From RUG11237 sp050874665 (GTDB lineage: Bacteria > Bacillota > Clostridia > Lachnospirales > Lachnospiraceae), in assembly GCA_050874665.1 (NCBI GenBank), contig JBNMLC010000009.1:1-64000 (forward strand): a stretch of 64,000 nt of DNA. Direction: 5' to 3'. The notes under the pieces are model-generated. The model was not told the origin of the DNA and made no database searches. It saw only the letters and a program-made list of their open reading frames with translations. The translations under genes were made by a program, and so were the position numbers. This document shows positions 8,293-15,841 of the stretch, piece by piece. Positions within the stretch are counted from its first letter, which is position 1. Every line of letters begins with the position of its first letter.

Positions 8293-8375
8293 GCCGGCGT
8301 GTCGGAATGGCAGACGAGGCAGACTCAAAATCTGTTGTGGGCAACCACGTGCGGGTTCAAGTCCCGCTGCCGGCA
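8293..8375 (+). tRNA. tRNA-Leu (anticodon CAA)
   Basis: A class II tRNA of 83 nt. The acceptor stem GCCGGCG pairs with TGCCGGC (one G-U), followed by discriminator A at 8375. The anticodon loop CTCAAAA puts CAA at 8326-8328, reading UUG. A long variable arm (TGTGG-GCAA-CCACG) and the T arm GCGGGTTCAAGTCCCGC are present. The terminal CCA is not encoded (CTA follows), so it must be added after transcription. Confidence 0.95.
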
Positions 8376-8384
8376 CTACATTAT

Positions 8385-8413
8385 AAACCGATTATAGAAT
8401 CGGTTTATTTTTT
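8385..8413 (+). terminator. tRNA-Leu terminator
   Basis: A perfect 9-bp stem (AAACCGATT/AATCGGTTT) with a 4-nt loop is followed by A and six T residues. Confidence 0.9.
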
Positions 8414-8497
8414 GGCTTAAAATCAGGTGTGGGGTGGATACCGGATGAATATAGCCAAACAGCAAGAAAAATAAATAAAGAAAAGGAGCTATTTATC

Positions 8498-9571
8498 ATG
8501 AAAAATTTCAAAAAGACACTGTTAACAATTGCCTTAACAGGATTTCTTTGCATGGATTCTAGTCAAATGAATCTTGTTAATGCTGCACAAAATTGTCGCA
8601 CGATTACGCTTGCGTATGATGACAGCCAAAAGACTGTGCAAAATTTTGCTATGGATGGAGACTATATTTATACGGTTGCATGTGCTTCAATAAAAGAAAA
8701 AGATTCAGGCGAAAAAGAAACAAGTGCAATCTTTGATTGTTACAAAAAATCTACGGGTGCTCACATCGGAAAACAAACGGTGCACTATGTAGGACATGCT
8801 GAAAGTGCGGAAATTATAAAATATAACAATAAGAAATATCTTATTACCACATCTACACATTCAAATCCTAATCAAATTGACAATAAATCTACTTTTGACA
8901 CACCAAATAATAGGTATGGTTTAAACTTAAAAATCTTTGAAGTAGAAGTAAATAACTCGAAGTTTGAGTTGAAAAATCCGTCCATAATATATTTTAATTG
9001 GTCAAACATTATGGGAGTTAAGGAACTGAAAAGTAAATTACATATTGAAGCAAATAATAAATATTTATGGTGTAGCGTGAGAGTAAATGGCAAAGAGAAC
9101 TATTTACGTTTTGACATGAAGGATATTATGAATAAATACAAAAATAAAGCTATAGCAAATAAAATCGTATTAAAATCAGACGTGAAGTCATCTGTTTCAT
9201 GTTTAAAAGAAGGCTACTATAATGTATTCCAAAATTTTGCAAACAGTTCTAAGTATATTTATACAGTTGTTACAGATGATAAGAAGAAGGTTCCATATAT
9301 CAGAAGGAATGTAAAAAGTGGAAATAACCTTACAGCAGATGCAATATGCTTATCAGATATAAGTGGTCTTAAAAAGTCTGATGTACCGAATATGAATATG
9401 AATGAAGTAGAGTGCATTGAATATCTAGGCATAAGTGATGACAAAAAGGGAGATGAACTTGCGATAGGATTCAATAATAGCCATAAGAAGAAATATGAAA
9501 TTCAGATTATAAAAGCATTTTATTCGGACGATAACGGAAAAAAAGCATTTTCAATCAAGAGAATTTATTAA
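8498..9571 (+). CDS. Secreted helveticin J-like protein (tentative)
   Basis: The 357-residue product starts with a Sec signal peptide (MKNFKKTLL, then a hydrophobic core, likely cut after VNA at about residue 29). Two internal repeats, QNFAMDGDYIYTV (48-60) and QNFANSSKYIYTV (245-257), and a late NEVECIEYLG stretch suggest a beta-propeller like that of the helveticin J family of large bacteriocins. This is recalled similarity, not a search result. There is no cell-wall anchor or transmembrane tail, so it should be released. ATG 8498 is chosen for the AAGGAG site before it; the frame stays open upstream to 8429, without a signal peptide there. It lies 17 nt before a secreted subtilase, and the two look like one operon downstream of a tRNA gene. 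Confidence 0.5.
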   Translation: MKNFKKTLLTIALTGFLCMDSSQMNLVNAAQNCRTITLAYDDSQKTVQNFAMDGDYIYTVACASIKEKDSGEKETSAIFDCYKKSTGAHIGKQTVHYVGHAESAEIIKYNNKKYLITTSTHSNPNQIDNKSTFDTPNNRYGLNLKIFEVEVNNSKFELKNPSIIYFNWSNIMGVKELKSKLHIEANNKYLWCSVRVNGKENYLRFDMKDIMNKYKNKAIANKIVLKSDVKSSVSCLKEGYYNVFQNFANSSKYIYTVVTDDKKKVPYIRRNVKSGNNLTADAICLSDISGLKKSDVPNMNMNEVECIEYLGISDDKKGDELAIGFNNSHKKKYEIQIIKAFYSDDNGKKAFSIKRIY

Positions 9572-9588
9572 AAAAAGGGGATAAAAAA

Positions 9589-10686
9589 ATGATGAAGAAG
9601 AAATTAGTTGCTTTATTTGCAGGAGTTATGTTGACAAACGCAGTTGTTGCACCAGTAGTAGAGGTTAGTGCAGCGAACGAAAATGTAGAGATGGTGAGTG
9701 AAATTGGACAAACTCAATCATTGTCTGACAAATTTTATAATAAGAATCGCTGGGATAACAAGCAGATTAATGTTAAGGCTGCATGGAATATATTAAATAA
9801 GACAAACTCAGCAAAAAAAATTAAAATTGCAGTAATTGATTGCGGGGTTCAGATGAATCATCCTGCCTTGCAAGGTATATTAAACAAAAAGAAATCTGTG
9901 GATATTACTCAAACGGATACTTCAAAAAAATACAAATTATTAACAAGTCTTAAAGATAAAGATTCTGCGAAGGGACAATACACGGGAACTCATGGAACAA
10001 AGGTTACGGGTGTCCTTGCTTCTATGGCACTGGGTTTTGATAGGAATAAATGTCCGTATGAAGTTATGGTTATAAAATGTGATGCTACATATAACGATGA
10101 CTTACATATTTCAAAGAGCTACTTGCCAGAGGCAATTAGGTATGCAGTTAACAATGGTGCGAATGTAATTAATATAAGTTATGTAAATTATACGAATGGA
10201 AAAGATCCATTTACACAAGAAGAAAAGGATGAATTAAGTGTTGAAATAAGGGAGGCACTTGATAGAAACATTTGTATAGTTGCGGCGGCTGGAAACCACA
10301 AGGGCACAAAGCCAAATTATCCTGCAGCATTTAGTGGTGTGATTGGAGTGGGAGCTACAGATAGAGATATGAATGTATCATCTTATTCAAATACATCGAC
10401 AGCAGTGGATATATATGCACCGGGAGGGGATACGGAGGCCAGAAATGCGTTATGTCTTGCGTTCCCAACAACAATGGGCAAGAAGACAGGATACATACAT
10501 GGTTATAGAACATCTTATGCTACCCCACATGTAACGGCAACCGTGGCAATGATGTTAAGCGTGAATCCTGACTTAACTCCTGCGGAAGTTCAAAAAATAT
10601 TGAAGAGCACTGCACAGAAAAATTCTAAAGGTAAGAAAGTATTAGATGCAGGAGCAGCTGTAAAAAAAGCAGCAGCAAGTAAGTAG
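9589..10686 (+). CDS. Secreted subtilisin-like serine protease (S8 family)
   Basis: A 365-residue peptidase with an N-terminal signal peptide (likely cut after VSA near residue 28) and almost no propeptide. The S8 triad is complete: D84 in AVIDCGVQMNHP, H135 in GTHGTKVTG, S309 in RTSYATPHV, with oxyanion-hole N236 in AAAGNH. No C-terminal anchor or domain follows the catalytic fold, so it is probably secreted and free. It is the second gene of a pair with the helveticin-like gene. It could process that partner, degrade other proteins, or act independently; the sequence does not decide. The near-absence of a pro-domain is unusual for a secreted subtilase. A strong terminator follows. Confidence 0.9.
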   Translation: MMKKKLVALFAGVMLTNAVVAPVVEVSAANENVEMVSEIGQTQSLSDKFYNKNRWDNKQINVKAAWNILNKTNSAKKIKIAVIDCGVQMNHPALQGILNKKKSVDITQTDTSKKYKLLTSLKDKDSAKGQYTGTHGTKVTGVLASMALGFDRNKCPYEVMVIKCDATYNDDLHISKSYLPEAIRYAVNNGANVINISYVNYTNGKDPFTQEEKDELSVEIREALDRNICIVAAAGNHKGTKPNYPAAFSGVIGVGATDRDMNVSSYSNTSTAVDIYAPGGDTEARNALCLAFPTTMGKKTGYIHGYRTSYATPHVTATVAMMLSVNPDLTPAEVQKILKSTAQKNSKGKKVLDAGAAVKKAAASK

Positions 10687-10755
10687 TGGATTAAATAATA
10701 TACGAATCGAAATAGGCAAAAGGGTTGTCATTCTTTTGAAAAATTTTGATAAAAT

Positions 10756-10803
10756 AAAACGGCAGAGTATGGGCATTTTAAATGGCATGAACTCTGCCGT
10801 TTT
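10756..10803 (+). terminator. terminator after the protease gene
   Basis: A perfect 13-bp inverted repeat (AAAACGGCAGAGT/ACTCTGCCGTTTT) with a 22-nt loop lies about 70 nt after the protease stop. The A and T runs at its ends could make it work in both directions. The 10687-10991 gap otherwise holds a 33-codon open frame (10769-10870) and the rlmI promoter. Confidence 0.8.
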
Positions 10804-10914
10804 CAATTATTTAGGGGGGAGCATTGCAGCGTATTATGTGACTGATGATTACGGCGCCGCATCCAAATGACTCCAGTGAATGAGCTGCACATGGAAACTT
10901 AAGAAAAGAATGCA

Positions 10915-10943
10915 TTGATTTTTTTCTCAATTACCGTTAATAT
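10915..10943 (+). promoter_or_regulatory. promoter for the rlmI-polA gene group
   Basis: TTGATT (10915-10920) and TAATAT (10938-10943) are 17 nt apart, about 50 nt before rlmI. It probably drives rlmI and the genes that follow closely. Confidence 0.6.
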
Positions 10944-10991
10944 AAAATAGATTATTTATATAGAAAGAGAAACGAAAAGGAAGTAGAAAAT

Positions 10992-12194
10992 ATGTCACAG
11001 GCAGTTGTAAGAATAAAAAAAGGCGAAGGACGCACTGTTAAAAAGGGCGGTGCATGGATTTATGATAATGAGATAGAGAAAATCACCGGAGAATTTGAAA
11101 ATGGGGATATTGTGACCGTGGAGGATTTTGACGGTTATATTTTGGGAAAGGGATTTATTAATACTAATTCAACGATAACAGTTCGTATGATGTCTAGAAA
11201 AAAGGATATAGAAATTGACGCAGCATTTATCAAAGTGCGTGTAAAAGAGGCAGTGGCATATAGGGAAAAGACAGTAGATATGAGCAGTTGTCGTTTGATT
11301 TTTGGCGAGGCAGACTTTTTACCGGGAATCGTAATAGACAAATTTTCAGATGTTTTAGTGGTACAGTCTCTGGCATTGGGGATTGACCGATTTAAAGAAA
11401 TTATTGTGGAAGCTTTAAAGGAAGAATTAGCATTACTTGGTATGGAGATTCATGGTGTTTATGAGCGAAGCGATGCCAGGGTACGTTTAAAAGAAGGAAT
11501 GGAGAGAATCAAAGGATTTATTGGAGCACCTTTTGAAACAAAAGTTCCTATAATTGAAAATGGCGTGAAATATATGGTAGATGTGGCAGAAGGGCAGAAG
11601 ACAGGTTTCTTTTTAGACCAAAAGTATAACAGACTTGCAATACAAAGATTGTGTAAAAATGCCAAAGTACTAGACTGCTTTACTCATACAGGTTCGTTTG
11701 CGTTAAATGCAGGGATTGCGGGAGCAAACGAAGTACTTGGCGTGGATGCTTCCGAATTGGGTGTGGAGCAGGCAAGGGAAAACGCACAATTAAATGGATT
11801 ATCAGATAGGGTGAAGTTTCAGTGTGCGGACGTATTTGAACTTCTTCCGCAATTAGAGGAACAAGGAGAAAAGTATGATGTGGTGATTTTAGACCCGCCT
11901 GCATTTACAAAGTCGAGAAATTCTGTGAAAAATGCCATAAAGGGGTATCGAGAAATTAATTTGCGTGGTATGAAGCTAGTGAAAAACGGCGGTTATTTAG
12001 CAACGTGTTCCTGTTCTCATTTTATGACGCCAGAATTGTTTACGCAGACGATTGGACAGGCAGCCAAAAATGTTCATAAAAGACTACGTCAGGTAGAATA
12101 TAGAACCCAGTCACCAGATCACCCGATTTTATGGGCAGCGGACGAATCTTATTACTTAAAATTTTATATTTTCCAGGTGCTGGAAGATAAATAA
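10992..12194 (+). CDS. rlmI: Class I rRNA (cytosine-C5) methyltransferase, RlmI-like
   Basis: The 400-residue protein has an N-terminal PUA domain (about 1-80), a central domain, and a Rossmann SAM-dependent methyltransferase domain (about 190-395). SAM motif I is VLDCFTHTGSFALNAG (227-242), the acidic ribose-binding D252 follows, motif IV is LDPPAF (300-305), and the CSCSH segment (339-343) holds the cysteine typical of RNA m5C enzymes. RlmI in E. coli makes m5C1962 of 23S rRNA; the same target is inferred here. It leads a run of closely spaced genes including polA and coaE. Confidence 0.88.
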   Translation: MSQAVVRIKKGEGRTVKKGGAWIYDNEIEKITGEFENGDIVTVEDFDGYILGKGFINTNSTITVRMMSRKKDIEIDAAFIKVRVKEAVAYREKTVDMSSCRLIFGEADFLPGIVIDKFSDVLVVQSLALGIDRFKEIIVEALKEELALLGMEIHGVYERSDARVRLKEGMERIKGFIGAPFETKVPIIENGVKYMVDVAEGQKTGFFLDQKYNRLAIQRLCKNAKVLDCFTHTGSFALNAGIAGANEVLGVDASELGVEQARENAQLNGLSDRVKFQCADVFELLPQLEEQGEKYDVVILDPPAFTKSRNSVKNAIKGYREINLRGMKLVKNGGYLATCSCSHFMTPELFTQTIGQAAKNVHKRLRQVEYRTQSPDHPILWAADESYYLKFYIFQVLEDK

Positions 12195-12209
12195 ACCGGA
12201 GGCGGTAAA

Positions 12210-12593
12210 ATGAATTGCAAAGAAGCAGAACAAAGAATTCCCTCTTACTTAACGCAGGAGTTAGGAGAGCGGGAAACCAAAGAATTTCTTGCACATATGA
12301 AGTCATGTACATCGTGTTATGAAGAAATGGAAATAACATATATGGCGTCAATTGGTTTGGAACGTTTAGAAAGTGCTTCTTCCCTTGATATAAATGAAGA
12401 AATGCATCGAATATTACAACACTCAGAGAAAAAATTGAAGAAAAGGCAGAGAATCAGATACGCAGGGATACTGGTTAATACACTTGCCATGCTATCTATA
12501 GCAATTACACTTTTAGTTCAAATCAGTTTATGGGTGACAGGGGATTTACCGCAAACCTCTTTTTTCGGAATTACTTTTGGCGGTGGAAAATAG
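12210..12593 (+). CDS. Zinc-finger (anti-sigma-like) single-pass membrane protein
   Basis: The 127-residue protein begins with a ZAS-type zinc-binding pattern, C3 then H29-x3-C33-x2-C36, like the N-terminal domain of zinc-binding anti-sigma factors. A single transmembrane helix follows at about 85-108, leaving a short outer tail. Such proteins usually sit beside an ECF sigma factor, but none is here; the gene lies between rlmI (15 nt) and polA (9 nt). It may be an orphan anti-sigma factor or an uncharacterised membrane zinc protein. The start is set by a GGAGG site. Confidence 0.65.
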   Translation: MNCKEAEQRIPSYLTQELGERETKEFLAHMKSCTSCYEEMEITYMASIGLERLESASSLDINEEMHRILQHSEKKLKKRQRIRYAGILVNTLAMLSIAITLLVQISLWVTGDLPQTSFFGITFGGGK

Positions 12594-12602
12594 GAGAAAA
12601 AT

Positions 12603-15236
12603 ATGGAAAAAATAGTATTAATCGACGGACATAGCATTTTGAATAGAGCGTTTTACGGACTTCCGATGTTGAGTAACTCAAAAGGCGTGCCAACAAATGC
12701 AATTTATGGTTTTTTAAATATTATGTTTAAAATACTAGAGGAAGAAAAGCCGGAGTATTTAACAGTAGCATTTGATGTGCATGCTCCTACGTTCCGGCAT
12801 AAGATGTATGCCGAATATAAAGGAACAAGAAAGCCTATGCCGGAGGAATTAAGAGCGCAAGTTCCGTTAATTAAAGAAATGCTGCAGGCAATGGGGATAC
12901 AGATTGTTGAACAGGCAGGATATGAAGCAGATGATATTCTTGGGACTATTGCAAAACAGGCAGAAGTTCAGGGAATGAATGCAGTTATAGTTTCGGGTGA
13001 CAGGGATTTATTACAGTTGGCCTCCGAAGTGATTAAAATCAGAATTCCTAAAACTAAGAAAACAGGGACAGAAATTGAAGATTATACAGAAAAAGAAGTA
13101 AAAGAAACTTATGGAGTGACACCAGAAGAATTTATAGATGTTAAGGCCTTGATGGGAGATACTTCCGATAATGTTCCGGGAGTTCCGGGAATTGGAGAAA
13201 AGACGGCAACATCAATAATTGCAAATTTCGGAAGCATTGAGAATGCCTATGAACATGTAGAGGAAATCAAACCGAATCGTGCCAAAGAAAATTTAAAAGA
13301 ATATTATGAGCAGGCAAAATTTAGCAAAGAATTAGTGACAATTTGTACACAGGCAGATATTTCTTATAATATAAAAAGTGCGGTATTATCTGATTTATAC
13401 ACAAAGCAGGCGTATGTACTCTGCAAAGAATATGAGTTTAAAAATTTCTATCCAAGATTTGAAGGCAGAGAAGTGGTAGCAGAAAGCTGGAAAATTCAGA
13501 AATTGGAAGATTTTGCGCAGGTTGAGGAAACCTTTTCAACCCTGTCAGAAAAGCGGTTTGCCTTCCAATATGTGATGGCAAAAGATGAAGTGAAGGCGCT
13601 TGCCTTTACAGAAAATGGGGAGATTGTTTATTATATTGAAAAACAAGGATTTTTTACGGAAGAATATTTTGCAGAAAAAATAGCTCAAATGATAGAACGG
13701 GCAGAGGAAGCAGTGACGTTTGACCTGAAATCCCAATTGTCCTATATGAATGACTATAGAAAATTTCAAAAAAAAATTCACGATATTACGATTGCAGCCT
13801 ATTTGTTAAATCCACTGAAAAGTGAATATTCATATGATGAAATTGCAAAGGAATATTTAGAACGTATTCTCCCGTCGGTGGAAGATTTATTTGGTAAAAC
13901 AAAGTTGGAAAAAGCAATTATTACGGAAGAAGAGGGTGTTGCAACATACTTTTCTAACATGACAGGGTGTGCATTTCACGCCTGTGAAACATTGTTGGAA
14001 CGTCTAAAAGAAGAGAATATGTATCAGTTGTATGAAGAGATTGAAATGCCATTAGTTTTTACTTTGTATGAGATGGAACAGGCAGGAGTAAAAGTAGAGG
14101 CAGAAGAACTGAAAAAGTATGGTGAAGAACTTAAAGTAAAGATTAGCAATATGGAACAGGAGATTTATCAGGAAGCTGGAGAGGAATTTAATATCAATTC
14201 TCCGAAACAGTTAGGAGAAGTCCTGTTTGAACACATGAAACTTCCCAATGGAAAGAAAACAAAAACAGGTTATTCTACGGCTGCAGACGTATTGGAAAAA
14301 CTGGCAAAGGATTATCCGATTGTGTCGAGAATATTAGAATACAGACAATACACAAAATTAAATTCAACCTACGCAGAAGGACTTGTAAATTGTATTAAGG
14401 AAGATGGAAGAATACATTCTAAATTTAATCAGACGATAACTGCAACGGGGCGTATCAGCAGTACAGAACCGAATTTACAAAACATTCCTATTCGCATGGA
14501 GCTGGGAAGAATGATACGCAAAGTATTTGTACCAAAAGAAGATTATGTGTTAATTGATGCGGATTATTCCCAGATTGAACTCAGAGTATTGGCACATATG
14601 TCTGAGGATGCAAGATTGATTCAGGCATATAAGACAGAAGAGGATATTCACAGAATTACGGCATCTGAGGTATTTCATATTCCGTTAGAAGAAGTGACAC
14701 CGTTACAAAGAAGAAATGCAAAAGCAGTGAATTTTGGAATTGTGTATGGAATCAGTTCCTTTGGATTAAGCGAAGACTTAAGTATTTCCAGAAAAGAGGC
14801 GTCAGAATATATTGAACAATATTTTGCAACGTATCCGGAAGTAAAGAAGTTTTTGGATCATCTGGTAGAAAAGGCAAAGGAATGTGGTTACGTGACAACT
14901 ATGTTTGGAAGGAAACGTCCGATTCCGGAATTAAAATCCTCGAATTTTATGCAGCGCTCTTTTGGGGAACGTGTTGCCATGAATTCACCGATTCAGGGAA
15001 CGGCAGCAGATATCATCAAAATTGCTATGGTCAGAGTAGCGGAACGTTTAAAGAAAGAAAAACTACGTTCACAACTGATTCTTCAGGTTCATGATGAGTT
15101 GTTGATTGAAACTCATCGGGAAGAAATAGAGCAAGTGAAGAGGATTTTAATGGAGGAAATGCATGGTGCTGCAGATTTGAGTGTACCGCTTGATATTGAC
15201 ATGAATATTGGAGCAAACTGGTATGAGGCACATTAA
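12603..15236 (+). CDS. polA: DNA polymerase I
   Basis: At 877 residues this is full-length Pol I, used in Okazaki fragment processing and excision repair. Order: 5'-3' nuclease domain (about 1-290, with DDILGT and GDTSDNVPGVPGIGEKTA), a middle domain (about 300-470), and the polymerase domain. Motif A has D654 in DADYSQIELR, motif B has K707 in RRNAKAVNFGIVYG, and motif C has D831-E832 in QVHDELL. The middle domain lacks the acidic metal-binding residues of a working 3'-5' exonuclease, as in Bacillus Pol I, so proofreading is probably absent. It is followed by coaE after 11 nt. Confidence 0.97.
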   Translation: MEKIVLIDGHSILNRAFYGLPMLSNSKGVPTNAIYGFLNIMFKILEEEKPEYLTVAFDVHAPTFRHKMYAEYKGTRKPMPEELRAQVPLIKEMLQAMGIQIVEQAGYEADDILGTIAKQAEVQGMNAVIVSGDRDLLQLASEVIKIRIPKTKKTGTEIEDYTEKEVKETYGVTPEEFIDVKALMGDTSDNVPGVPGIGEKTATSIIANFGSIENAYEHVEEIKPNRAKENLKEYYEQAKFSKELVTICTQADISYNIKSAVLSDLYTKQAYVLCKEYEFKNFYPRFEGREVVAESWKIQKLEDFAQVEETFSTLSEKRFAFQYVMAKDEVKALAFTENGEIVYYIEKQGFFTEEYFAEKIAQMIERAEEAVTFDLKSQLSYMNDYRKFQKKIHDITIAAYLLNPLKSEYSYDEIAKEYLERILPSVEDLFGKTKLEKAIITEEEGVATYFSNMTGCAFHACETLLERLKEENMYQLYEEIEMPLVFTLYEMEQAGVKVEAEELKKYGEELKVKISNMEQEIYQEAGEEFNINSPKQLGEVLFEHMKLPNGKKTKTGYSTAADVLEKLAKDYPIVSRILEYRQYTKLNSTYAEGLVNCIKEDGRIHSKFNQTITATGRISSTEPNLQNIPIRMELGRMIRKVFVPKEDYVLIDADYSQIELRVLAHMSEDARLIQAYKTEEDIHRITASEVFHIPLEEVTPLQRRNAKAVNFGIVYGISSFGLSEDLSISRKEASEYIEQYFATYPEVKKFLDHLVEKAKECGYVTTMFGRKRPIPELKSSNFMQRSFGERVAMNSPIQGTAADIIKIAMVRVAERLKKEKLRSQLILQVHDELLIETHREEIEQVKRILMEEMHGAADLSVPLDIDMNIGANWYEAH

Positions 15237-15247
15237 AGAGGAAAGTT

Positions 15248-15841
15248 ATGAAGATTATAGGAATTACAGGTGGCATTGGTGCCGGAAAAACACATATCCT
15301 CGCCTATATTGAAAGTAAATATAAGGCGAGAATCATAAGGACGGATGAAGCTGCAGAAATTGTGCGTACACCGGGGCAGACAGGATATCAAAGGATTGTC
15401 AAGCTTCTGGGTACGGAAATTTTAAATGAAGATAAGACGATTAATAAAAATAAAATGGCGGCTATTATTTTTGCAGACAGTGATAAATTAAAAAAAATTA
15501 ACGAAATTATGCATCCGGCTGTCAACCAATATGTGGCAGAAGAGATTGCAATAGAAAAGCAAAAGAAAGAAAAAGAATATTTCTTTATTGAGTCTGCATT
15601 GCTTATTGAAAATCATTATGATGAAATTTGTGATGAATTGTGGTATATTGATACGAGAGCAGAAGTGCGCAGGGAACGCTTAAAACAGAACCGAGGCTAT
15701 TCAGATGAAAAAATATCAGATATTATGAGCAGGCAATTGTCTGAAGAAGAATTTAAAAAACATTGTCAGGTTATATTGGATAATAATGGAAAGAAAGAGG
15801 ATGTCTATGAACAGATAGACGTTCGTATGGGAGGAATCTAG
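15248..15841 (+). CDS. coaE: Dephospho-CoA kinase
   Basis: CoaE adds the 3'-phosphate in the last step of coenzyme A synthesis. The 197 residues fit. The Walker A loop is GITGGIGAGKTH (5-16); the IRTDEAA strand and the ALLIEN and LKQNRGYSDEK lid segments are also typical. The polA-coaE order is common in Firmicutes. Its stop codon ends exactly one base before the GTG start of the next gene, so those two are coupled. Confidence 0.94.
   Translation: MKIIGITGGIGAGKTHILAYIESKYKARIIRTDEAAEIVRTPGQTGYQRIVKLLGTEILNEDKTINKNKMAAIIFADSDKLKKINEIMHPAVNQYVAEEIAIEKQKKEKEYFFIESALLIENHYDEICDELWYIDTRAEVRRERLKQNRGYSDEKISDIMSRQLSEEEFKKHCQVILDNNGKKEDVYEQIDVRMGGI

Noticed and set aside
8376..10991. Possible integrated island at the tRNA-Leu gene
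   Set aside because: No integrase and no second copy of the tRNA 3' end were found downstream, so an att-flanked element is not supported.
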